Shown here: positions 1 through 7,151 of the stretch, piece by piece | Position numbering within the stretch: position 1 is the stretch's first letter | How the letters are laid out: each line of letters opens with the position of its first letter | DNA from: JBCAWW01 sp039024315 | GTDB taxonomy: Bacteria; Bacteroidota; Bacteroidia; J057 | Length of the DNA: 28,344 nt | NCBI GenBank assembly: GCA_039024315.1 | Contig: JBCCQN010000105.1 | Coordinates: 1-28,344 of the forward strand | Direction: 5' to 3' | Position numbers and translations under genes: made by a program | Notes under the pieces: generated by a model | The model's input: the letters and a program-made list of their open reading frames with translations, nothing else | Databases searched by the model: none | What the model was told of the DNA's origin: nothing

Positions 1-981
1 CAGGTTTCCTCTGCTTTGGGTTCACTCAATAATGGAGGTACGCTTGCCCCTGACAACGCTACTTTGCTGCTAGGCACTGCTGCAAACGGGCTTGCCTTTG
101 ATGCGAATCAAATCGAGGTAATAGGCGCGGACCTAAATATAAACGCCAATTCTACCAGAGACCTTCATATTAACCAGGGCGGAGGAGATGTATCTATCGG
201 CCATAACACTCCCTACGCTAAGTTAGATGTACGCTCTACAAACTGGCAGTTTAGACTCAACAATGACGCAGCCGGTGGTGCCGACTGGTACATTGGATCC
301 TCTGCAAACTCATGGGCAGTGGGAGGCGGGAAGTTTGTCATCTCGCGTACTGCCAATTCCAACAACACTGTTTTCGTGATTGAGAATGCCGATCAACAAG
401 TTGGTATTGGCACCAATGCCCCCACTGACCGTCTGCAAGTAGATGCTGATGCCGGAGAAGATGCCTTAAGAGTCCGTGTTGCAGGAGTTACCCGCTTTAG
501 AGTACATGACAATGGGGGTGTATCCATAGGAGTAAACGCTGGTCCTCCTGCAGAAGGTCTATTGGTAAGGGGCAATGTACAGCCAGAGGGCGATAATATT
601 GCGTCTCTAGGAGGGCCCGTCAATCGCTGGTCCATCGTTTGGGCCGCTAACGGCTTCATCCAAACTTCAGATATCCGCCTCAAGACGGAGATTGAGCCTT
701 TGGATTACGGCCTTGCCGAACTCTTACAACTACAATCCATCCGCTATCATTGGCAGACTAATCCAAGCGGTCCAGCCAAGATTGGTTTCTCGGCCCAGCA
801 GTTGTATGAGGTGATGCCAGAAGTAGTAAATGGCACACCCGATAAGGATGTGTCCGAGGCGCCAATGGGGGTAAACTACGCCGAACTTGTACCGGTCCTG
901 GTTAATGCCATCCAAGAGCAACAAGAACAAATTGACGCGCTAAAAGCAGAGGTTGAAACTTTGAAACAGCAAAACAAATAG
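1..981 (+). CDS. Fibre-type protein with C-terminal S74 chaperone domain (5' end missing)
   Basis: The reading frame is open from the first base of the window, so the true start lies upstream. The visible part is a repetitive, Gly/Asn-rich beta-type region with several 'VGIGTNAP' and 'VSIG' segments, as in phage-tail-like and Bacteroidota adhesin fibres. The C-terminal ~104 residues match the Peptidase_S74 intramolecular chaperone: it opens with TSDIRLK (Ser codon at 667, Lys at 682), the spacing of the self-cleaving Ser-Lys pair in endosialidase-type chaperones, continues with GFSAQQLYEVMPEVV and NYAELVPVLVNAI, and ends in a short coiled coil rich in Glu and Gln. In this family the domain trimerises the fibre and then cuts itself off. 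It stops 3 bases before a T9SS-sorted protein, so the two are probably co-transcribed. Which surface structure it builds cannot be told from this fragment. Confidence 0.85.
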   Translation, partial: QVSSALGSLNNGGTLAPDNATLLLGTAANGLAFDANQIEVIGADLNINANSTRDLHINQGGGDVSIGHNTPYAKLDVRSTNWQFRLNNDAAGGADWYIGSSANSWAVGGGKFVISRTANSNNTVFVIENADQQVGIGTNAPTDRLQVDADAGEDALRVRVAGVTRFRVHDNGGVSIGVNAGPPAEGLLVRGNVQPEGDNIASLGGPVNRWSIVWAANGFIQTSDIRLKTEIEPLDYGLAELLQLQSIRYHWQTNPSGPAKIGFSAQQLYEVMPEVVNGTPDKDVSEAPMGVNYAELVPVLVNAIQEQQEQIDALKAEVETLKQQNK

Positions 982-984
982 GAT

Positions 985-1773
985 ATGCAAGTCGCAAAAA
1001 TCATATTGAGCAGCTTGTGCATGTTTGCGTTTTGCTGGTCTTTGCAGGCCCAAACGCTAGAGCGCAAGGTCTTTTCAAACGGAGGCGGAGAAGGTACAAT
1101 TGGTCCCAATACTTATTTGTACACCTTCGGTGAACCCATAGTTGGGACAGTTACTAGTGCTCCAATCATTTTGACCAAGGGTTTTCACCAACCGCTAGAC
1201 ATCTCCGTTTTGCCTTTGGAACTAAAGGACTTCAGCGCCGAATGGCAAGATAATAGCGTAGAACTAAATTGGCTCGCCAATCTCGAGATAGGCGAAGGCT
1301 TGCTGATGGTTGAGCGTTCCCAGGATGGGCAATACTTTCATACCATTGCAGAGCTCGCAGCCCAAGGTCCTGATGCTAGTTTATTTCCCTACCAGTACAA
1401 TGACACAAGCGTTCGGCGAATAGCCGTAAGCCAAATATGGTACCGCATCACACTGATCAGCTACAATGGAGAATTTAGGCAGAGTAAGCAAGTATCTGTA
1501 AATCTAGGCGAAATTTCTGATATCCAATTAGGGATTTATCCCAATCCAAACAATGGAAATTTCAAAATCAGTTACTATCTTGAGGAAACGACTCAGGTAA
1601 GGATGCTCCTACTAAATAAGCTTGGGCAGATTGTTTGGCAAGCAAACAATGAGCTGCCGGCTGGTCGTAATGTAGTAGACATGCAGTTGGCACATTTGGC
1701 CGAAGGTTCGTATTTTTTGAGAATACAGACACCAAGGCTAAGCTGGACCCGAACCTTGATCATCAATCACTAA
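985..1773 (+). CDS. Secreted protein with T9SS C-terminal sorting domain
   Basis: 262 residues. It begins with a signal peptide ending at about LQAQ (residue 23). The middle part (about 75-170) has the 'LPLELKDFSAEW ... VELNW ... VERSQDGQYF' pattern, a beta-sandwich linker commonly found just before T9SS sorting domains. The last ~85 residues are a type A sorting domain, with the signature YPNPNNGNF, then LLNKLGQIVW and the terminal AEGSYFLRIQT. The protein should be exported by Sec, passed across the outer membrane by T9SS and attached to the surface or released. There is no recognisable catalytic domain. The 3-base gap from the S74 fibre gene suggests one transcript, perhaps as a partner of that fibre (inference). 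Two GCGTT-hairpin repeats lie inside this gene. Confidence 0.85.
   Translation: MQVAKIILSSLCMFAFCWSLQAQTLERKVFSNGGGEGTIGPNTYLYTFGEPIVGTVTSAPIILTKGFHQPLDISVLPLELKDFSAEWQDNSVELNWLANLEIGEGLLMVERSQDGQYFHTIAELAAQGPDASLFPYQYNDTSVRRIAVSQIWYRITLISYNGEFRQSKQVSVNLGEISDIQLGIYPNPNNGNFKISYYLEETTQVRMLLLNKLGQIVWQANNELPAGRNVVDMQLAHLAEGSYFLRIQTPRLSWTRTLIINH
1314..1329 (+). repeat. GCGTT-hairpin element
   Basis: GCGTT, then CCCA, loop GGA, TGGG. It lies in the coding sequence of the T9SS protein, on the sense strand, and is read as part of the ERSQDG residues. Confidence 0.55.
1409..1426 (+). repeat. GCGTT-hairpin element, five-base loop
   Basis: GCGTT, then CGGC, loop GAATA, GCCG. It is in the same gene as the copy at 1314 but in a different codon phase (read as S-V-R-R-I-A). 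Confidence 0.5.
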
Positions 1774-1796
1774 GCAAAACCACTGCTTTGTGCCTT

Positions 1797-1830
1797 TTCG
1801 CCCTCCGGTCCCAGGTGCCGAGAGGGCGAA
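1797..1830 (+). terminator. Stem-loop terminator between T9SS gene and CHAT gene
   Basis: A perfect 9-bp stem, TTCGCCCTC (1797-1805) with GAGGGCGAA (1822-1830), extended inward by CGG/CCG across a one-base bulge. The sequence after it is T/A-rich (TGTATTATAATCTT) but has no clean T-run, so termination may be partial. It lies 23 bases after the stop codon of the upstream gene. Confidence 0.6.
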
Positions 1831-1863
1831 TGTATTATAATCTTGAGAATCTTTAATGAAGCA

Positions 1864-4725
1864 ATGCTAAGGCTAATTCATCTCATTTCCCTCTTCTTGA
1901 TTTTTGGACAATTGCTCGGCCAATCAATGATTAGTCATGATAGTGTACGCAGCCTTTTGGCACAGGAGCAATTCCCGCTGGTCGAACAATACCTCGCTCA
2001 TCCAACAGTAGTAAGTAGCATTAATGCTAGCGAACTAGACTCCCTCGCCTTGCGATGGTTAGATACAAAAGCAGATCTGTTTTTTGAGACAGGTCGTTAT
2101 AGCCAAGCCATAGAATTGTATCAAAGTTTGCTACCTCTGTATGCAGAAAAATTTGGCAAACAATCCTCGCTATTGGCTGAAATTCACAGTAATCTCGGTA
2201 TCACCCTAGGTTATTCCGGACTTTATGATGAAGCAAAAATCCAATATGAAGCTGGCTTAGCCATAACCCTTGCCATCTATGAAGACTCTGACCCTAATCT
2301 CGCCGTTTCATATATTAATTTGGGGGTTTTTTACGAACGAAAGGGAGACTATGGTTTAGCCAAAGATTATTATGAAGAAGCACTTCGGATTAGAAAGGCT
2401 CATTTTGGGCCTCAGCACGAAAGAGTTGCAGATTGCTACAATAATCTAGGTAATATCCAATATTTTCTCGGGGATTGGCTAGGTGCGAGAAGCTACTACC
2501 AAAAATCATATGACATCTATCGCCGGCGCTTGGGTCTACAAAATACCAATGTAGGCTATGCCTGCATGAATTTGGCTATTACTTATGCCTTGGAGGGAAA
2601 AATGGAGAAGGCAGAAAAGCTATTTAGGCAAGACCTCGCTATCCGGCAACAGGTATATGGGGAAAAACATCCACTAACCGCCTATTGCTACGACAATCTA
2701 GGGCAGCTCTATCAAATGCAAAATAAATTAGGCATGGCCTTCCAGCATTATACACGCTCGCTCGAAATCAGCAAAGCAGCTTATGGGGAAAATCATCCTT
2801 TTGTAGCTCAAACTTACGGGAATCTGGCCAAGTTAGCACTCTCGCAAAACGATAGCACGGGAGCAGAAGGATTTTATCATAAAGCATTAGGTGTACTGGG
2901 GCTTTATGATGGGCAAAATTGGACCGAGCCATCACATGTGAAGGATGGCCCCAAGGCTTTACGCATGATTCAGGAACTCTTTCAGCTACAAGCCCAACGA
3001 CCAAGCCTTAGACAGGAAGCTTGGGAAAGTCTTCAATTTGCAGACCAATTGGTAGATTATTTTCGGACCAGTTATCGTGCGGAGGGTTCTCAGTTATTTT
3101 TGCAAGGAAGCATCGTACCTTTTTATGAGAGCGGGATTATCTTTTGCCAAAAGCAGGCGCTACATACAGGTGATCAGAGCTATTTAAGCTTTGCCTTGAA
3201 ACTTTCGGAGCAAACCTCTGCAGTACTACTCAGCAAAGCCATTAAGCAATCTGAAGCATTAAATCATACCGAAATACCAGACTCACTCCTGAGTCTCGAA
3301 AAGAGTACGCGGACTCTTTTGGAGTTTTATGATCGCCAACTAAAATCTACTCAAGAAGAAGACTTGCTCGATACCTACCAAGCAGCCAGATTCCAACAAT
3401 TGCAGATTTATGACTCCATACAAGGTCATTTAGAAGCCCACTATCCACGCTATTACCAACGTAAAAATCAGATGCATATCAGCAGCATCGAGGAGATCAG
3501 AATGAGCTTGCTAGAGGAAGATGAGAGCTTGGTCGAATATTTTGTGGGAGATTCTAATTTATTTACCTTTTTACTCAATCCAGACACCTTAATCCTCATC
3601 CAACAAACCAAACCAAAAGGACTCGCCCAACAAATTAGCGAACTCAGACAAGCTATATATGGATACTTCGTTTCCACCCAAAAAAGCGATTCTCTTTATC
3701 GGCAAGGCTTGATCCAATATCAAGCAAGGGCTTATGAACTTTACCAAATCCTGATAAGCCCAATAGAAGCTCAGCTCAATAAGAACATGATGATCGTTCC
3801 CCAAGGGGAACTTGGCTACGTACCTTTTGAAGTATTGCTTAAGGATCAAGTAATCCATCTACAAGCAATCGGACAGTATCCTTTTTTAATCAAGGAGCGC
3901 ACGATCAGCTATGCTTTTTCGGTAAACCAATTATTGGCACAGCGACAGCTTCCTCCCGTAAAATCCAAAGAATTGCTTGCAGTCAGGCCAAGTTTTTCAG
4001 CCTCTCCTTTATTAAGTAGTCATGAGACCGAGAGGCTAAGAAACAATCTGGGGCCCCTACCCTATGCGGCTGAAGAAGTCGCCAATATCCAAGCCATATG
4101 GCCAGGCCCTAGCACTGTCATTGAAGAACAGGAGGCAAATATTGATCGTTTTCGTCAACTCGCAGGTTCTTATGGTATTTTGCACATCGCTACCCACGCT
4201 CAAGCAGACGACAAGAGTCGCGCTTCTGAGAGGGCTTTTTTGGCCTTTCAGCCGAACGATAGTCTCCCTGACGCCCACTTTTTGTACTTCAATGAATTAC
4301 CTTTGCTAGATCTAGACGCGGATTTGGTAGTCCTTAGCGCCTGCGAAACTGGGATAGGAAGGCTCTATGAAGGCGAAGGGATCGCTAGCCTAGCTAGGGG
4401 TTTTACACAAGCGGGGGCAAGAAGTATTTTGACGACCCTATGGAGTGTCAATGATGCCCAAAGCAGTAAACTAATGGGAGATTTTTACCGCTACCTCGCC
4501 TTGGGCATAGACAAGGACAAAGCCCTACAAAAAGCCCGTATGCGATATCTCAGTCGAGCCGATGATTTTTACAGCCATCCGTTTTTTTGGGGGGCTTATA
4601 TCGCCATAGGCGATATGAGTACAGTAGGCAAACCCGGCGGCAGCTCGCCATGGCTATTAGCTTTTTTAGCAATCGGGCTAAGTATTTTGGCAATTTGGTT
4701 TGCCCGCAGCATGAAATTAGGCTAA
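1864..4725 (+). CDS. TPR-CHAT domain protein, membrane anchored
   Basis: 953 residues from the ATG chosen here. A TTG seven codons upstream is also in frame, but the ATG places the signal peptide (MLRLIHLISLFLIFGQLLGQ) at the N terminus. About six tetratricopeptide repeats of ~42 residues cover roughly residues 85-350 (for example NLGITLGYSGLYDEAK and NLGNIQYFLGDWLGAR). A helical linker follows, then a C-terminal CHAT caspase-like domain (about 640-915). The expected His-Cys dyad is present: HIATHAQ with His778 and VVLSACETGIG with Cys827, then the family's GARSILTTLWSVND. The protein ends in one hydrophobic segment (about 928-948) and a short basic tail. The predicted place is periplasmic, anchored by the C-terminal helix. 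CHAT proteins are cysteine proteases or their inactive relatives; the substrate is unknown. recG follows 9 bases downstream, so they may share a transcript. Confidence 0.88.
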   Translation: MLRLIHLISLFLIFGQLLGQSMISHDSVRSLLAQEQFPLVEQYLAHPTVVSSINASELDSLALRWLDTKADLFFETGRYSQAIELYQSLLPLYAEKFGKQSSLLAEIHSNLGITLGYSGLYDEAKIQYEAGLAITLAIYEDSDPNLAVSYINLGVFYERKGDYGLAKDYYEEALRIRKAHFGPQHERVADCYNNLGNIQYFLGDWLGARSYYQKSYDIYRRRLGLQNTNVGYACMNLAITYALEGKMEKAEKLFRQDLAIRQQVYGEKHPLTAYCYDNLGQLYQMQNKLGMAFQHYTRSLEISKAAYGENHPFVAQTYGNLAKLALSQNDSTGAEGFYHKALGVLGLYDGQNWTEPSHVKDGPKALRMIQELFQLQAQRPSLRQEAWESLQFADQLVDYFRTSYRAEGSQLFLQGSIVPFYESGIIFCQKQALHTGDQSYLSFALKLSEQTSAVLLSKAIKQSEALNHTEIPDSLLSLEKSTRTLLEFYDRQLKSTQEEDLLDTYQAARFQQLQIYDSIQGHLEAHYPRYYQRKNQMHISSIEEIRMSLLEEDESLVEYFVGDSNLFTFLLNPDTLILIQQTKPKGLAQQISELRQAIYGYFVSTQKSDSLYRQGLIQYQARAYELYQILISPIEAQLNKNMMIVPQGELGYVPFEVLLKDQVIHLQAIGQYPFLIKERTISYAFSVNQLLAQRQLPPVKSKELLAVRPSFSASPLLSSHETERLRNNLGPLPYAAEEVANIQAIWPGPSTVIEEQEANIDRFRQLAGSYGILHIATHAQADDKSRASERAFLAFQPNDSLPDAHFLYFNELPLLDLDADLVVLSACETGIGRLYEGEGIASLARGFTQAGARSILTTLWSVNDAQSSKLMGDFYRYLALGIDKDKALQKARMRYLSRADDFYSHPFFWGAYIAIGDMSTVGKPGGSSPWLLAFLAIGLSILAIWFARSMKLG

Positions 4726-4734
4726 TTTGCTCTC

Positions 4735-6828
4735 ATGCAGCCTATCTGGCAAAAGGAGATCACTTATCTGAAAAAAGTTGGGCCCAAGCGAGCAGAAGTA
4801 TTGGCCAAGGAGGCAGGTATCCGCACCTACCTTGATTTGCTGCATTACTATCCCCGAAAGTATGTAGATCGAAGCCAACAAAAGCGTATCTCCGATATCA
4901 CCGAAGAGGGGCAGCACGTAGCCCTAGTAGGTAAAATCACCCGCATCGAAGTAGTAAAAACCAAAAGAGGTAGAGGTCGCTTGAGTGCTACTTTTACCGA
5001 TGGTAGTGGCTTTCTAGAACTCACTTGGTTTCAAGGAGTTAAGTGGTTGCAAGCCAGTCTCAAAAAGGGAGAAGAAATTGCCCTATTTGGACGAGTCAGC
5101 CGTTACGGGGGAAGTTTTCAAATTTCACATCCCGAAATCGATAAACTCAGCGATGATAACGGCAAGAAACATGTCCTGCAGATTGTGCCCTTTTATCCTT
5201 CCACAGAAAAGTTGGGGCGCATGGGCCTAGATTCGCGCGGCTTCCGGACCATCACTCACCAAATGCTAGAGGAAGCGGGCAATCTAATCGGAGAGAATCT
5301 CAGTCAGTCGATTATGCAGACTAACAATCTGATCTCTCACAAAGCAGCTTTACAATTTCTGCACTACCCTGCTAGTTTCGCCAAACTCCGTCAAGCTCAA
5401 TACCGCATCAAGTTTGAGGAATTCTTCTTTTTTCAGCTTCTCCTTGCGCGTCGTCGCCTGAAAGCGAGACACCAAAATCAAGCCCCTCCCTTTACGCGGA
5501 TAGGAGAGTATTTCAATACCTTCTTTGAAGCACACATGCCCTTTTCTCTTACCGATGCTCAAAAGCGTGTGCTCAAAGAGATCAGGAGAGACCTTGCATT
5601 GCCGGCTCAGATGAATCGACTCGTCCAAGGAGATGTGGGCAGTGGCAAAACCATGGTGGCCTTTATGAGTATGCTGATCGCCAAAGACAATGGTTTTCAA
5701 GCAGCGCTAATGGCACCTACCGCAATTTTGGCGGAGCAGCACTATAAGAAGATCTCGCGCATGGCAGCCAAGGTCGGGCTCAAAACCTGCATCCTAGTAG
5801 GAGGACAACGCAAGAAGGAACGCAAAGAGATTTTGGAAGGCGTAGCTAGCGGGGAATTTGACTTGGTGATAGGAACCCATGCGCTGATTGAAAAAACGGT
5901 AGTATTCAAACAACTCGGTCTGGTCGTGGTCGATGAGCAGCATAAATTTGGCGTGGAGCAAAGAGCTAAGCTTTGGCAAAAAGGGAGTCCCTTTCCTCAT
6001 AATTTGGTGATGACGGCTACTCCTATCCCTCGGACCTTGGCCATGACCGTTTATGGCGATGTAGATGTTTCTATTATCGACAAATTACCTCCGGGGCGTA
6101 AACCCATCGAAACCCGTGTACATGGCGAAAGCAAGCGCTTGGAAGTCCTTGGTTTTATCAAAAATCAAATTGATCAAGGACGCCAAGCTTATGTCGTTTA
6201 TCCATTGGTAGAAGAATCAGAAAAGCTTGACCTTATCGCCGTAGTGAAGGGACATGAGCTACTGGAACGCTACTTTACGGATTATCGAGTAGGCATTGTG
6301 CATGGTAAAATGCATCCAGATGATAAAGAGTTTGAGATGCAACGCTTTGTGCGCAATGAAACGCAGATTTTGGTCAGCACTACAGTCATCGAAGTGGGAG
6401 TCGATGTGCCCAATAGCACCATCATGGTGATCGAAAATGCAGAGCGCTTTGGCTTATCGCAATTGCATCAATTAAGAGGTCGCGTGGGCCGAGGCCAAAA
6501 CAAATCTTACTGCATCCTCATGGCGGGCAAGAAGGTCTCTGCTGATGGGAGAAAACGCCTCAAAGCCATGCGTGAAACCCAAGACGGATTTAAAATCTCA
6601 GAGATAGACCTTGAGCTGAGAGGCCCAGGAGATTTTCTCGGCACCCGTCAAAGTGGCTTACCCGAATTTCACCTTGCCAATATCGTTGAGGATCGCCCAA
6701 TCTTAGAGGCGGCACGAGAGGCAGCCTTTACGCTTGCTCAGGAAGACCCCAATCTTGTTGCGCCTGAAAACGCTCACATTCGGCAGTACCTTATGCGCTA
6801 TCAAAAGGCAGTTAATTTATTGAGTTAG
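4735..6828 (+). CDS. recG: ATP-dependent DNA helicase RecG
   Basis: 697 residues, the usual RecG length. The N-terminal wedge/OB-fold region (about 1-270) starts with YLKKVGPKRAEVLAKEAG and contains the typical DLLHYYPRKYVDRS. The helicase core follows: Walker A GDVGSGKT at residues 299-306, the DEQH box at 400-403 (VVDEQHKFGVEQR), motif III MTATPIPRT, then the second RecA lobe with STTVIEVGVDVPN and QLHQLRGRVGRG. The TRG-like end FKISEIDLELRGPGDFLGTRQSG is complete. RecG reverses stalled replication forks and processes Holliday junctions and R-loops. It starts 9 bases after the TPR-CHAT gene, and all helicase motifs look intact. Confidence 0.97.
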   Translation: MQPIWQKEITYLKKVGPKRAEVLAKEAGIRTYLDLLHYYPRKYVDRSQQKRISDITEEGQHVALVGKITRIEVVKTKRGRGRLSATFTDGSGFLELTWFQGVKWLQASLKKGEEIALFGRVSRYGGSFQISHPEIDKLSDDNGKKHVLQIVPFYPSTEKLGRMGLDSRGFRTITHQMLEEAGNLIGENLSQSIMQTNNLISHKAALQFLHYPASFAKLRQAQYRIKFEEFFFFQLLLARRRLKARHQNQAPPFTRIGEYFNTFFEAHMPFSLTDAQKRVLKEIRRDLALPAQMNRLVQGDVGSGKTMVAFMSMLIAKDNGFQAALMAPTAILAEQHYKKISRMAAKVGLKTCILVGGQRKKERKEILEGVASGEFDLVIGTHALIEKTVVFKQLGLVVVDEQHKFGVEQRAKLWQKGSPFPHNLVMTATPIPRTLAMTVYGDVDVSIIDKLPPGRKPIETRVHGESKRLEVLGFIKNQIDQGRQAYVVYPLVEESEKLDLIAVVKGHELLERYFTDYRVGIVHGKMHPDDKEFEMQRFVRNETQILVSTTVIEVGVDVPNSTIMVIENAERFGLSQLHQLRGRVGRGQNKSYCILMAGKKVSADGRKRLKAMRETQDGFKISEIDLELRGPGDFLGTRQSGLPEFHLANIVEDRPILEAAREAAFTLAQEDPNLVAPENAHIRQYLMRYQKAVNLLS

Positions 6829-6833
6829 AATGA

Positions 6834-6849
6834 GTGTTCTGCGAAGCAG
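6834..6849 (+). repeat. GCGTT-hairpin element, GTGTT head variant
   Basis: GTGTT, then CTGC, loop GAA, GCAG, starting 5 bases after the recG stop codon. The inner GCGAAGC is the sequence known for forming an exceptionally stable DNA mini-hairpin (established knowledge). Confidence 0.55.
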
Positions 6850-6948
6850 CTCTCTACTAAAAGTCTCAAAGCCTGATGAGTCTTTGTTTTTTCACTCCAG
6901 TAGTTTTCGGACGCGGAACGATCATCTCTAGCACGCGGTGTGGTTGGG

Positions 6949-7118
6949 TGCGGCATGCATGCGCGCACCTACCCCATCGATTGATTTCGATCCCGGTTTT
7001 TAACGGAAAGTAGTCTCGTATCGCTTAATCGTAATTTTATCTTGAAGTCGAGGAGATTTCTCGTCGGCTATCGGCCTCTGTCGATGATTAGCCGGTAGGT
7101 GCGCGCATAGATGCCGCA
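6949..7118. repeat. Long imperfect inverted repeat, 25-base arms
   Basis: The left arm 6949-6973 (TGCGGCAT, GC, then a 15-base block) pairs with the right arm 7094-7118 (the complementary 15-base block, AG, then ATGCCGCA). The 15-base blocks 6959-6973 and 7094-7108 are perfectly complementary and so are the 8-base ends; only the two bases between them differ. About 120 bases lie between the arms, with a further CATCGA/TCGATG match inside. Confidence 0.7.
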
Positions 7119-7127
7119 GCGAAACAA

Positions 7128-7143
7128 GCGTTCTGCGAAGCAG
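7128..7143 (+). repeat. GCGTT-hairpin element
   Basis: GCGTT, then CTGC, loop GAA, GCAG, eight bases from the end of the PL6 lyase gene. Same stem as the copies at 6834, 9046, 14855 and 25163. Confidence 0.65.
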
Positions 7144-7151
7144 TAAACCGA

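Larger units (their letters stand above)
6829..7151. other. Gene-free, repeat-rich region between convergent recG and PL6 lyase genes
   Basis: No credible gene. The region holds two direct copies of the 14-base core GTTCTGCGAAGCAG (6836-6849 and 7130-7143) that bracket a long imperfect inverted repeat (6949-6973 with 7094-7118). It also has a 20-base block (6912-6931) that recurs with one mismatch at 8988-9007. The composition, with GCGCGC and GGTAGGTG runs, is unlike the flanking genes. It may act as a bidirectional terminator, or be a decayed repeat insertion. Confidence 0.6.

Noticed and set aside
3796..3811. GTTCCCCAAGGGGAAC inverted repeat in the CHAT gene as a further hairpin element
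   Set aside because: Only two bases separate the arms and the codons encode the conserved PQGEL stretch of CHAT proteins; head and loop do not fit.
1864..4725. CRISPR-associated TPR-CHAT (Craspase partner)
   Set aside because: It has a signal peptide and a membrane anchor, and no cas genes or CRISPR array are present.
5350..5700. 116-codon minus-strand frame inside recG
   Set aside because: Fully contained in recG on the other strand; chance open frame.
5818..5823. GCGTTC hexamer (minus strand) in recG as a member of the hairpin family
   Set aside because: No complementary stem follows; the hexamers at 6265-6270 (minus) and 10351-10356 also fail and were counted as non-members.
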